Positions 1 to 5,158 of a stretch of 5,158 nucleotides of DNA are shown piece by piece (the stretch's first letter is position 1; each line of letters begins with the position of its first letter). Under the pieces are notes generated by a model. That model ran no database searches, was not told where the DNA came from, and saw only the letters and a list, made by a program, of their open reading frames with translations. The DNA is from Candidatus Omnitrophota bacterium (GTDB lineage Bacteria > Omnitrophota > Gorgyraeia > B26-G9). Made by a program: the position numbers and the translations under genes. The DNA lies in contig JAGLQQ010000075.1 in NCBI GenBank assembly GCA_023136735.1, positions 1 through 5,158 of the forward strand, written 5' to 3'.

Positions 1-7
1 TCCTTCT
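1..7 (-). promoter_or_regulatory. Shine-Dalgarno-like sequence at the window edge
   Basis: AGAAGGA on the minus strand (7-1) resembles a ribosome binding site. If real, a further minus-strand gene starts just beyond base 1, and 1-254 is the intergenic region between rpoD and that gene. Confidence 0.3.
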
Positions 8-29
8 AAATACTTACTACCCCTGGCTT

Positions 30-78
30 AATCTTCCTTCGTGGAATTCTATTTAGGAAATAGTCTATTGTGAAGATT
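30..78. repeat. Nested inverted repeat next to the 119-bp palindrome
   Basis: AATCTTC (30-36) pairs perfectly with GAAGATT (72-78). Inside it, CTATTT (49-54) pairs with AAATAG (58-63) around a 3-nt loop. The outer stem ends at base 78, directly against the palindrome that starts at 79. On the minus strand no T-run follows. Confidence 0.5.
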
Positions 79-197
79 GGGGCTGTGGCAAAATGTGCAG
101 ATATAAAGCTAATGCGTTCAAGCACGGAGGCGTACATTGTACGCCGCACAAGATAGTTCGCAAGTAACGCGGTAGATGTATGTTTTGCAGCAGCCCC
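79..197. repeat. 119-bp imperfect palindrome after rpoD: candidate structured RNA or miniature inverted-repeat element
   Basis: The arms 79-99 and 177-197 are inverted copies. Read inward, they begin GGGGCTGTGGCAAAA and GGGGCTGCTGCAAAA, and 16 of 21 positions are identical. As plus-strand RNA four of the five differences become G-U pairs, leaving one mismatch (87/189). Inside, 114-118 pairs with 166-170 (GCGTT/AACGC), and 129-135 pairs perfectly with 139-145 (GGCGTAC/GTACGCC). The arms loosely resemble transposon terminal repeats of the GGnnCTGTTGCAAA type known from IS6-like elements, but no 8-bp target duplication flanks them. No tRNA, SRP RNA, tmRNA or riboswitch signature was recognised. 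The palindrome itself is directly visible; its identity is open. Confidence 0.75.
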
Positions 198-202
198 ATA
201 AT

Positions 203-247
203 CAGGTAAGCAGATCAACTTATCTCTGCAAGTTACCCACTCACCTG
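203..247. repeat. Inverted repeat directly after the rpoD stop codon
   Basis: CAGGTAAG (203-210) pairs with CTCACCTG (240-247), with one position that is a wobble pair on the minus-strand RNA. A nested GCAGA/TCTGC stem (210-214 with 225-229) shares base 210. It lies 8 bp past the rpoD stop and 5 bp from the larger palindrome. No T-run follows on the minus strand, so it is not a standard intrinsic terminator, but it could protect the 3' end of the operon mRNA. Confidence 0.55.
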
Positions 248-254
248 GCAATTA

Positions 255-2114
255 TTAAAGAAAATCCCTATGTTCGCTCATAGTTACTTCAAGAAAATCA
301 CGCAGTCTTTTGCTTCTAGTCGGATGCCGTAACTTTCTTAAAGCCTTTGCTTCTATTTGGCGAACCCTTTCTCTGGTTACATTAAATATTTTACCTACTT
401 CTTCAAGAGTTCTAGGATACCCGTCTTTTATACCAAAACGAAAAATAAGCACCCGTTTTTCTCTGTCTGAAAGAGTCTCCATCACATGTTCCATCTGTTC
501 TTTAAGCATGGAATGCGCAGTTGCTGTTGCAGGACTTACTACTCTTTTATCTTCAATAAAATCGCCAAAATGCGTATCTCCTTCTTCTCCAATAGGAGTC
601 TGAAGGGAAATCGGTTCCTGAGCGATCTTAAGAATTCCTCTTATTTTATCAACCGATATCTGCATCATATCACTCAATTCCTCAGGTGTAGGCTCTCGCC
701 CCTGTTCCTGAACGAGGAAACGCGAAGCACGAATAAGCTTATTAATCGTTTCCGTCATATGCACAGGTATCCTTATCGTTCTTGATTGGTCTGCTATTGA
801 ACGAGTAATCGCTTGACGAATCCACCAAGTTGCATAAGTACTAAATTTATACCCTCTCTTATATTCAAATTTGTCAACCGCTTTCATTAGGCCGATATTC
901 CCTTCTTGAATAAGATCGAGAAAAGATAAACCTCGATTAGTGTATTTTTTAGCTATACTTACCACTAAGCGCAGGTTAGCCTCCACAAGTGACGTTTTTG
1001 AAAATGTAAATTCATTCTCACGACGTTTAATAATTCTTAACATCCCTCTTATGCCCTCGACAGAACTGCCGAATTCTTTGAGAATTTTTGCTTTTTTAAG
1101 ATGTAACTTCTGTATTTGACCACGAATTTTCTTCTGTTTTTGGCGGGATATCTCTCTGCTCAAAGAAGAGATCTTTTCAGCATTCTCTCTTATAGTAGCT
1201 GCAATCGATTCAATAATAGACGTAGTAAAATTAAACTCAAGCAAGGTATTTAAAGTACTTTCTGACCTACGTACTGTTCTTAACCTGCCGGTTAGTTTAG
1301 CAATTCGTTTCATTAGCTTGCTATGTTTAAGTCTGAATTCATCTCTGATAATATCCTCAGGATTAACTTCTTTATTTAATATTTGATTAGCTATTCGCAA
1401 AACGGTATAACGAGCTACTGGACAACTCAAAACAGCTTTGCGAAGTTCAAGTTCCGCCCCTTCAATCTCTTTTGCCAAAGTAAGCTCCTCTTCACGAGAA
1501 AGCAGCGCAATCTTACCCATTTGCCTCAAATACATACGTACAGGATCTTCGACATAAGCCGGAGTAGCACCTGATATCGGAACAGCTTCTTTAACTTTGG
1601 GCTCTATATCACCAGCTTTTACTTTGAGCACCTCGTCTTCTGAATCAACTACATCAATATTCTCTCCATCAAGAACGGTAAGTATGTCATCAATTTCTTC
1701 TGAACTGACAACATCCTGGGGCAGAGCATTATTTAATTCCTCAAAAGTCAAATAACCCTTTTTCTTGCCTTTGGCAATCAACTTGCCGAGATTTTTAATT
1801 TTCTTCTTCAAAGCTTCAGTGGTTAAAGTTTGTGCTTTACCCACTGGTCTCTTCGCTTTTACTTCAATAAGTTTTTTCTTAGCAGCATTAGTCTTGCTTT
1901 TTTCTGCCGCTTTATCTTTGATGCGCTTTTTTTCTGCTGTGAGCAAATCGATCTTTTTAGTTTTTTTCTTAAGTACAACCTTCTTTTTCACAACTTTTTT
2001 CACCGACTTATTCGCCTTGCTCTTTACAGTTTTATTCCCAGACGTAGTTTTTCTCTTGAGAACAGCTTTCTTTTTAACAACTTTTTTGTTCTGCTTTTTC
2101 TTTGCCTTTTCCAT
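255..2114 (-). CDS. rpoD: RNA polymerase primary sigma factor RpoD (sigma-70/SigA), with lysine-rich N-terminal extension
   Basis: This is the housekeeping sigma factor, which directs core RNA polymerase to -35/-10 promoters in the cytoplasm. The protein has 619 residues. Residues 1-90 are a lysine-rich tail (36 lysines, few acidic residues). About 98-165 resembles region 1.1, and 190-218 is region 1.2 (DPVRMYLRQMG). Residues 219-370 form a charged non-conserved spacer, shorter than in E. coli. Region 2 spans about 372-456 with GLSFLDLIQEGNIGLMKAV, the melting/-10 segment YATWWIRQAITRSIADQ and RTIRIPVHM. Region 3.2, the finger, is near 501-522 (PISLQTPIGEEG, GDFIED). Region 4.2, the -35 helix-turn-helix, is 569-598 (TLEEVGKIFNVTRERVRQIE). 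All key blocks are intact, so it is a group 1 sigma. The ATG at 2112-2114 has an AAGGAG site 10 nt upstream, inside the end of dnaG, which it overlaps out of frame by 41 bp. The family assignment is certain; the role of the lysine-rich tail is unknown. Confidence 0.98.
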   Translation of the reverse strand: MEKAKKKQNKKVVKKKAVLKRKTTSGNKTVKSKANKSVKKVVKKKVVLKKKTKKIDLLTAEKKRIKDKAAEKSKTNAAKKKLIEVKAKRPVGKAQTLTTEALKKKIKNLGKLIAKGKKKGYLTFEELNNALPQDVVSSEEIDDILTVLDGENIDVVDSEDEVLKVKAGDIEPKVKEAVPISGATPAYVEDPVRMYLRQMGKIALLSREEELTLAKEIEGAELELRKAVLSCPVARYTVLRIANQILNKEVNPEDIIRDEFRLKHSKLMKRIAKLTGRLRTVRRSESTLNTLLEFNFTTSIIESIAATIRENAEKISSLSREISRQKQKKIRGQIQKLHLKKAKILKEFGSSVEGIRGMLRIIKRRENEFTFSKTSLVEANLRLVVSIAKKYTNRGLSFLDLIQEGNIGLMKAVDKFEYKRGYKFSTYATWWIRQAITRSIADQSRTIRIPVHMTETINKLIRASRFLVQEQGREPTPEELSDMMQISVDKIRGILKIAQEPISLQTPIGEEGDTHFGDFIEDKRVVSPATATAHSMLKEQMEHVMETLSDREKRVLIFRFGIKDGYPRTLEEVGKIFNVTRERVRQIEAKALRKLRHPTRSKRLRDFLEVTMSEHRDFL

Positions 2115-3894
2115 GAAATCTTTGCTCCTTTTTTAAACTGTGATAATCTTTCAGTAACTCTTTCAGTTCATCTTCAGTTTGCTCTGGATTTTTAATCTGA
2201 TTCTGTAATTCATCGAGTTTTAATTGCATGCCATCTGTTTTAATTTTTCTGATACAGTCCTCAAAACTCTTCCCGCTATCCTTGACCCCAGTTTCTCTTA
2301 CAAGAAGATTACAAATAAAAAAACTTGCCTCCTCATCATTTAGGTTTTTCAATATAGACGTAGGCTGTGCAGCCTCATCACTCTGATATAAATGCATTAC
2401 AATTTTTCTAGTAATTGGATCAGTAAACTCACTGTAATGCATTTTTTCTTTTAATTGTGCGATTAATTCTCTATTTTCAAGCATCAACGAAATAAGCATT
2501 TTCTCAGCCGCTTTAGTCTTCTTGCAAACTTTTTGCAAACTTGCGCTTTTATCGGTCTTAGAAAAAAACTGCTTTGATGAATTAAGCTTCTTTAGTTCTA
2601 CAATTAAAGTCTCCTCTGCCAGCGACAACGATTCCGCTAGATTTTTAATAAGCTCAGAGCGTAAAATCGCATTCTTAAAACGTCCTATTGTTTCAAGCAT
2701 TATACCCGCTATTTGCGCCTTGCCTTCAGGAGACTTCCTGTCAAATTTTAACAATAGTAAATCTAATTTATAATCAAATAAAGTCTTTGCCGCATTAACT
2801 CTATTACTAAATTCATCTGACCCGTATTTTCTCACATATGAATCTGGATCAAACCCTAATCTTAAATCCGCAATTTTGACATTCATACCCTCTTCAATCA
2901 GCAAATCAAGACTGCGTAACGCTGCTCCCTGCCCAGCCTCATCAGAATCAAAAACAATAACAATATTATTTGTATATCGCTTCAACAATCTAACATGATC
3001 ATGTGTAAAAGCTGTTCCAAGGGAAGCAACAAGATTTTTTACTCCTGCCTGAAAAGGGACTATAAAATCCAAATATCCCTCTACAACAATGCAATATTCC
3101 TCCTGCTGAATAAATCTTTTGCTTAAGTTAAACCCGTAAAGATTTTTACTTTTTATATATATGTCAGTTTCAGGAGAATTTATATATTTAGGACCTTTAT
3201 CCTGAGACTGGGCATCTCCTGCTGAATCAATTGTCCTACCGCCAAATCCTACAATTTTATCAGTAGCATTAAATATAGGGAACATTACCCTATTTCTAAA
3301 TCGATCGTAAATCCGCCCCTGCGCATTCTTAATAACCAATCCGGAGTTAAGCAATAAATTGTCGTTTATCTTTTTGCTTCGCAAAAATGTTAACAACCCA
3401 TCCCACAAATCAGGTGCAAACCCAAGGCGGAAATCATTAACACTTTCGTTTGATAATCCTCTTTTTCCGAGGTAATCTCTAGCCTTTAATGCCGAAGGAC
3501 TTTTAAGTAAATTCTGATGAAAGTATTCTGCTGCCAATTCATTCAATTTATAAAGTATTGTTGCCCCAGATTGTTTAACTCCTAAATCCTTCTCTGATTC
3601 CGTTACAATTCGCACTCCAACTTTATCTGCTAAGAATTTCACTGCTTCCGGAAACTCCATGCGCTCATTTTTCATTACAAAGCTAAACACATCCCCACCA
3701 GCGCCGCAACCAAAACAATGAAATATCTGCTTATCCGGGCTCACCACAAATGAGGGACTTTTTTCATGATGAAACGGGCATAATGCCTTAAAATTCCTAC
3801 CGGCTTTTTTCAGAGGAATATAGCCTGCAATTATTTCTGTAATATCACAAAGCTGCAGGATATCATCTAATTGTCTATCGGAAATTTTGCTCAT
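2074..3894 (-). CDS. dnaG: DNA primase DnaG
   Basis: DnaG makes the short RNA primers for DNA replication and acts with the DnaB helicase at the fork. The protein has 606 residues, normal for the family. The N-terminal CHC2 zinc-binding domain has C39, H42, C60 and C63 (CPFHHEKSPSF and FHCFGCGAGGDVFSF). The catalytic core follows, with RFRNRVMFPI (198-207) and GFGGR (216-220). The Toprim metal site is intact: E272 in VVEGYLD, D316 and D318 in FDSDEAG, and D349/D351 in DPDSY. The rest, from about 440 on, is the helical helicase-interaction region, more divergent and ending in a lysine/glutamate-rich tail. The ATG shares its bases with the TGA of the upstream NIF3 gene (ATGA). The purine-rich AAAGGA lies only 1 nt before the ATG, so coupled re-initiation is more likely than independent loading. 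The start fits the family, because the first zinc cysteine falls at residue 39 (40 in E. coli). The 3' end runs 41 bp into rpoD. Confidence 0.98.
   Translation of the reverse strand: MSKISDRQLDDILQLCDITEIIAGYIPLKKAGRNFKALCPFHHEKSPSFVVSPDKQIFHCFGCGAGGDVFSFVMKNERMEFPEAVKFLADKVGVRIVTESEKDLGVKQSGATILYKLNELAAEYFHQNLLKSPSALKARDYLGKRGLSNESVNDFRLGFAPDLWDGLLTFLRSKKINDNLLLNSGLVIKNAQGRIYDRFRNRVMFPIFNATDKIVGFGGRTIDSAGDAQSQDKGPKYINSPETDIYIKSKNLYGFNLSKRFIQQEEYCIVVEGYLDFIVPFQAGVKNLVASLGTAFTHDHVRLLKRYTNNIVIVFDSDEAGQGAALRSLDLLIEEGMNVKIADLRLGFDPDSYVRKYGSDEFSNRVNAAKTLFDYKLDLLLLKFDRKSPEGKAQIAGIMLETIGRFKNAILRSELIKNLAESLSLAEETLIVELKKLNSSKQFFSKTDKSASLQKVCKKTKAAEKMLISLMLENRELIAQLKEKMHYSEFTDPITRKIVMHLYQSDEAAQPTSILKNLNDEEASFFICNLLVRETGVKDSGKSFEDCIRKIKTDGMQLKLDELQNQIKNPEQTEDELKELLKDYHSLKKEQRFHGKGKEKAEQKSC
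2125..2130 (-). promoter_or_regulatory. Ribosome binding site of rpoD, inside the dnaG coding region
   Basis: AAGGAG on the minus strand lies 10 nt before the rpoD ATG and within the last codons of dnaG. It is much stronger than the site in front of dnaG. RpoD can therefore be loaded independently as well as by coupling, which fits the need for more sigma factor than primase. Confidence 0.8.
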
Positions 3895-4847
3895 TTCCTT
3901 TTAATACGTGTAAACCCTGAACATTGCACAACATCGAGTTTCTGTTTTTTTTCAATTGAATCTAATAATAAATTAAGCCCTACAGTATCAGATGATATAT
4001 GCCCAGCAATAATAACATTAATATTCTCTTCCTTTGCCTTTTTAAGATGCCCTTCACTTAAATGCATACAAACAACCGTTCCCACACCTGCCTGAGCCAA
4101 ATTTTTAAAAATATCTTTAGAACCCTCAGTGCCGCCAGTCATATCGACAAACACTTTTCCGCAACGCGAACAATTACTTCCACTAATAATTTTAGGTCCA
4201 GCATTGTTCTTTATCGCAATTTTGTACTCAGGGATTTCCTTTATAAGCTGAAGCACCTCACCAACAGTATCCGACTTCTTCTTATCTATCAGATTTTGCA
4301 AATAAGTTACCACATGATTATCCGCCGGAGTATGGATACATATCAGCGGAATATCTAATAGTCTTGCCGCATCAGAAGTTTTAGTGTGATTTGCCGGTAA
4401 CAGTCTGCGTTCAATCTCTGTAATACGCTTGTTCATTAGATTCTCAGCAATATTAATCGGGACTCCATTTAAATGAGCAATATCTGCTTGCATATACATA
4501 ACCTGATGCAGTGCCGCAAGAGCTCTTCCCTCAGGATGATGAGAGATTATCAAATCAATCTTTTGCCCTTTTTCGTTAAGCCTGTCCGCTAAAAGAACCT
4601 CAGCAACATCTATATCTATTCCCAAAAGCACCTTTTTGATTTCCTCGCTTCCAGTACCTTGAAGAATTCTCGTATCACTGTAAGGATTAGTTAACCTCTC
4701 CTTATCAAACTCCTCTTTTTCTGCCTCAGTTAATCCATCATACTGCTTTTTAATTTTTTGCATTTCCTTTTTTACACATGCTTTACCACGAGGATCCTGC
4801 TCAATCCCTTTTTCAATTACCAGTTCATAAAGTTTTTTTAATTTCAC
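3891..4847 (-). CDS. NIF3/DUF34-family metal-binding protein (NGG1p-interacting factor 3-like)
   Basis: This is a member of the NIF3 (DUF34; YbgI/YqfO) family, a widespread group of soluble di-metal proteins. Some are annotated as GTP cyclohydrolase I type 2, but the biochemical role is not settled. The protein has 318 residues. Likely metal ligands are H103-H104 (ISHHPEG), D176 in CIHTPADNH, H283 in AGHISSD, and D287 at the usual position of the glutamate in the H-x3-E motif. Other visible blocks are VDMTGGTEG (234-242) and MHLSEGHLKKA (261-271). A charged N-terminal segment of about 60 residues precedes the conserved core, and a CSRC pair (C226, C229) lies in the middle part. The start is GTG at 4847-4845 with an AGGGAG site 5 nt upstream; an in-frame TAA six codons upstream rules out a longer protein. 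No signal peptide or membrane segment is seen. It is the first gene of the operon and its TGA overlaps the dnaG ATG. In Bacillus subtilis the NIF3 homologue yqfO also lies near sigA, which supports an old association with this locus. Confidence 0.9.
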   Translation of the reverse strand: MKLKKLYELVIEKGIEQDPRGKACVKKEMQKIKKQYDGLTEAEKEEFDKERLTNPYSDTRILQGTGSEEIKKVLLGIDIDVAEVLLADRLNEKGQKIDLIISHHPEGRALAALHQVMYMQADIAHLNGVPINIAENLMNKRITEIERRLLPANHTKTSDAARLLDIPLICIHTPADNHVVTYLQNLIDKKKSDTVGEVLQLIKEIPEYKIAIKNNAGPKIISGSNCSRCGKVFVDMTGGTEGSKDIFKNLAQAGVGTVVCMHLSEGHLKKAKEENINVIIAGHISSDTVGLNLLLDSIEKKQKLDVVQCSGFTRIKRK

Positions 4848-4852
4848 TATCT

Positions 4853-4858
4853 CTCCCT
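4853..4858 (-). promoter_or_regulatory. Ribosome binding site of the NIF3-like gene
   Basis: AGGGAG on the minus strand ends 5 nt before the GTG at 4847. It is the feature that fixes this non-ATG start, since no ATG lies nearby and an in-frame TAA is six codons upstream. Confidence 0.8.
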
Positions 4859-4886
4859 GATTTTATTAGTTAGTTAAAATATCCTT

Positions 4887-4915
4887 AAATTAACACAATT
4901 ACTTAGCAATGAAAA
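4887..4915 (-). promoter_or_regulatory. Candidate sigma-70 promoter for the operon (weak)
   Basis: Between the terminator and the GTG start, the minus strand has TTTTCA (4915-4910), a 17-nt spacer, then TAATTT (4892-4887) preceded by TGT, which would be an extended -10. The -35 and -10 matches are only partial. A second possible -10, TATAAG (4947-4942), follows directly after the terminator but lacks a well-spaced -35. A promoter is expected in this roughly 100-bp gap because of the terminator; the exact site is uncertain. Confidence 0.3.
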
Positions 4916-4950
4916 ACTATTTACTTTTCCCGAATTCACCCCTTATAACA

Positions 4951-4988
4951 TAAAAAAAGACAGGCTTATTCAAAAACAAAAACCTGTT
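4951..4988 (-). terminator. Intrinsic (Rho-independent) terminator upstream of the NIF3-dnaG-rpoD operon
   Basis: Read on the minus strand, ACAGGTTT (4987-4980) pairs with AAGCCTGT (4967-4960). This gives an 8-bp stem with one G-U pair and a 12-nt T-rich loop, followed by C and seven Ts (4958-4952). That is the standard shape, although the stem is short. It would stop transcripts arriving from beyond the right edge and so separate the operon from its upstream neighbour. A transcript starting upstream of it could instead be attenuated here. Confidence 0.65.
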
Positions 4989-4996
4989 ACACATAT

Positions 4997-5025
4997 GCAA
5001 AAGCATCCCTTAATTTTGCTTTTGC
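4997..5025. repeat. Perfect 8-bp inverted repeat upstream of the terminator
   Basis: GCAAAAGC (4997-5004) and GCTTTTGC (5018-5025) form a perfect stem with a 13-nt loop. No T-run follows on the minus strand and only a loose AT-rich stretch follows on the plus strand. It sits 9 bp upstream (in minus-strand direction) of the terminator and may be a second 3'-end hairpin of an upstream transcript or a protein-binding operator. Confidence 0.45.
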
Positions 5026-5078
5026 CTAATTTATTGATGAGTTTTATTAATAATTATTGATAATGAACATAAATATAT
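5026..5078. other. AT-rich intergenic stretch with short direct repeat
   Basis: This stretch is almost pure A/T. It contains TTATTGAT twice (5031-5038 and 5054-5061) and the palindrome TTATTAATAA (5044-5053). No gene is seen. It is probably spacer or 3' untranslated sequence of the upstream gene, possibly with a bent or easily melted structure. Confidence 0.4.
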
Positions 5079-5090
5079 AAACGTGAAACT

Positions 5091-5156
5091 CTATGGGATT
5101 ACACCCATAGCATCTTTACGTTTCGCCTCGGCATAACATCCGCCTAACACTTGTCC
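5091..5156 (-). CDS. Possible 3' end of an unidentified upstream gene (partial)
   Basis: One minus-strand frame is open from the window edge to a TAG at 5093-5091 and would encode a C-terminus ending LGGCYAEAKRKDAMGVIP. I cannot assign it to a family. In its favour, the codons look like those of the neighbouring genes, local GC is higher than in the AT-rich stretch that follows, and an intrinsic terminator on the same strand lies about 100 bp downstream at 4951-4988. Against it, only 21 codons are visible and the end overlaps a 7-bp hairpin (5091-5097 with 5104-5110), so the same bases could be part of a repeat. Treat as tentative. Confidence 0.4.
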   Translation of the reverse strand, partial: GQVLGGCYAEAKRKDAMGVIP

Positions 5157-5158
5157 GC

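Noticed and set aside
6..251. 81-codon minus-strand frame starting with TTG directly after rpoD
   Set aside because: It has a non-ATG start with no ribosome binding site and no recognisable family, and it runs straight through three nested inverted repeats. The open frame is more likely chance.
1..254. tRNA, SRP RNA, tmRNA, T-box, TPP or cobalamin riboswitch after rpoD
   Set aside because: Isolated resemblances exist (a 7-bp GGGGCTG/CAGCCCC acceptor-like stem, an ACCGCG string, an ACCTGATTATGG string), but no T-arm, SRP tetraloop motif or complete riboswitch core is present.
310..785. Plus-strand open frames opposite rpoD
   Set aside because: They are antisense shadows of a clearly conserved sigma factor, with no family motif.
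1765..2195. Hydrophobic Phe/Leu-rich plus-strand frames of 121-123 codons
   Set aside because: They are the complement of lysine codons (AAA/AAG read as TTT/CTT) in the RpoD tail; the apparent membrane protein is an artefact.
3871..4358. Plus-strand frames opposite the NIF3-like gene
   Set aside because: They are antisense to a conserved gene and have no ribosome binding site or recognisable domain.
5079..5123. REP-like or IS200-type hairpin (AAACGT/ACGTTT around CTATGGG/CCCATAG)
   Set aside because: The nested palindrome is real, but it overlaps the probable end of a coding frame. No transposase is present and no second copy exists in the window, so a repeat-family call is not supported.
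5131..5158. Left half of an integron attC site (GCATAAC, GCCTAAC boxes)
   Set aside because: The heptamers match R''/L''-type boxes only loosely, the other half would lie outside the window, no cassette gene is present on the plus strand, and the same bases read as plausible codons on the minus strand.

Overview
The window is one tightly packed gene block on the minus strand, read from high to low coordinates: a NIF3/DUF34-family protein (4847-3891), DNA primase DnaG (3894-2074) and the primary sigma factor RpoD (2114-255). This is a form of the bacterial macromolecular-synthesis operon, dnaG-rpoD, with a NIF3-like gene in the place where rpsU sits in Escherichia coli. The genes overlap (4 bp between nif3 and dnaG, 41 bp between dnaG and rpoD), so co-transcription and translational coupling are very likely. 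The three products cover primer synthesis for replication, housekeeping promoter recognition, and a metal-binding protein of uncertain role.

Organism: the DNA is visibly AT-rich. The proteins are ordinary bacterial versions, but RpoD has a long lysine-rich tail in front of region 1.1. Together with the NIF3-dnaG-rpoD order, this suggests an uncultivated Gram-negative lineage of the Omnitrophota/PVC-like kind. That placement is inference from general protein character and is not proven here.

Layout. 5158-5091 may be the last codons of another minus-strand gene cut by the window edge. 5090-4848 is an AT-rich intergenic region with an 8-bp inverted repeat, an intrinsic terminator on the minus strand (4951-4988), weak promoter candidates and a good ribosome binding site before the GTG start of the NIF3 gene. 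4847-255 is the operon. 254-1 has no convincing gene but holds three adjacent inverted repeats. The largest, at 79-197, is a 119-bp imperfect palindrome with 21-nt arms and an inner perfect 7-bp hairpin. It may be a structured RNA or a miniature inverted-repeat element. A Shine-Dalgarno-like sequence at 1-7 on the minus strand suggests another gene starts just outside the window.

The core is a normal housekeeping region. The parts that deserve a second look are the palindromic region after rpoD and the lysine-rich, internally repeated N-terminus of the sigma factor. I see no evidence for a new multi-gene system here.
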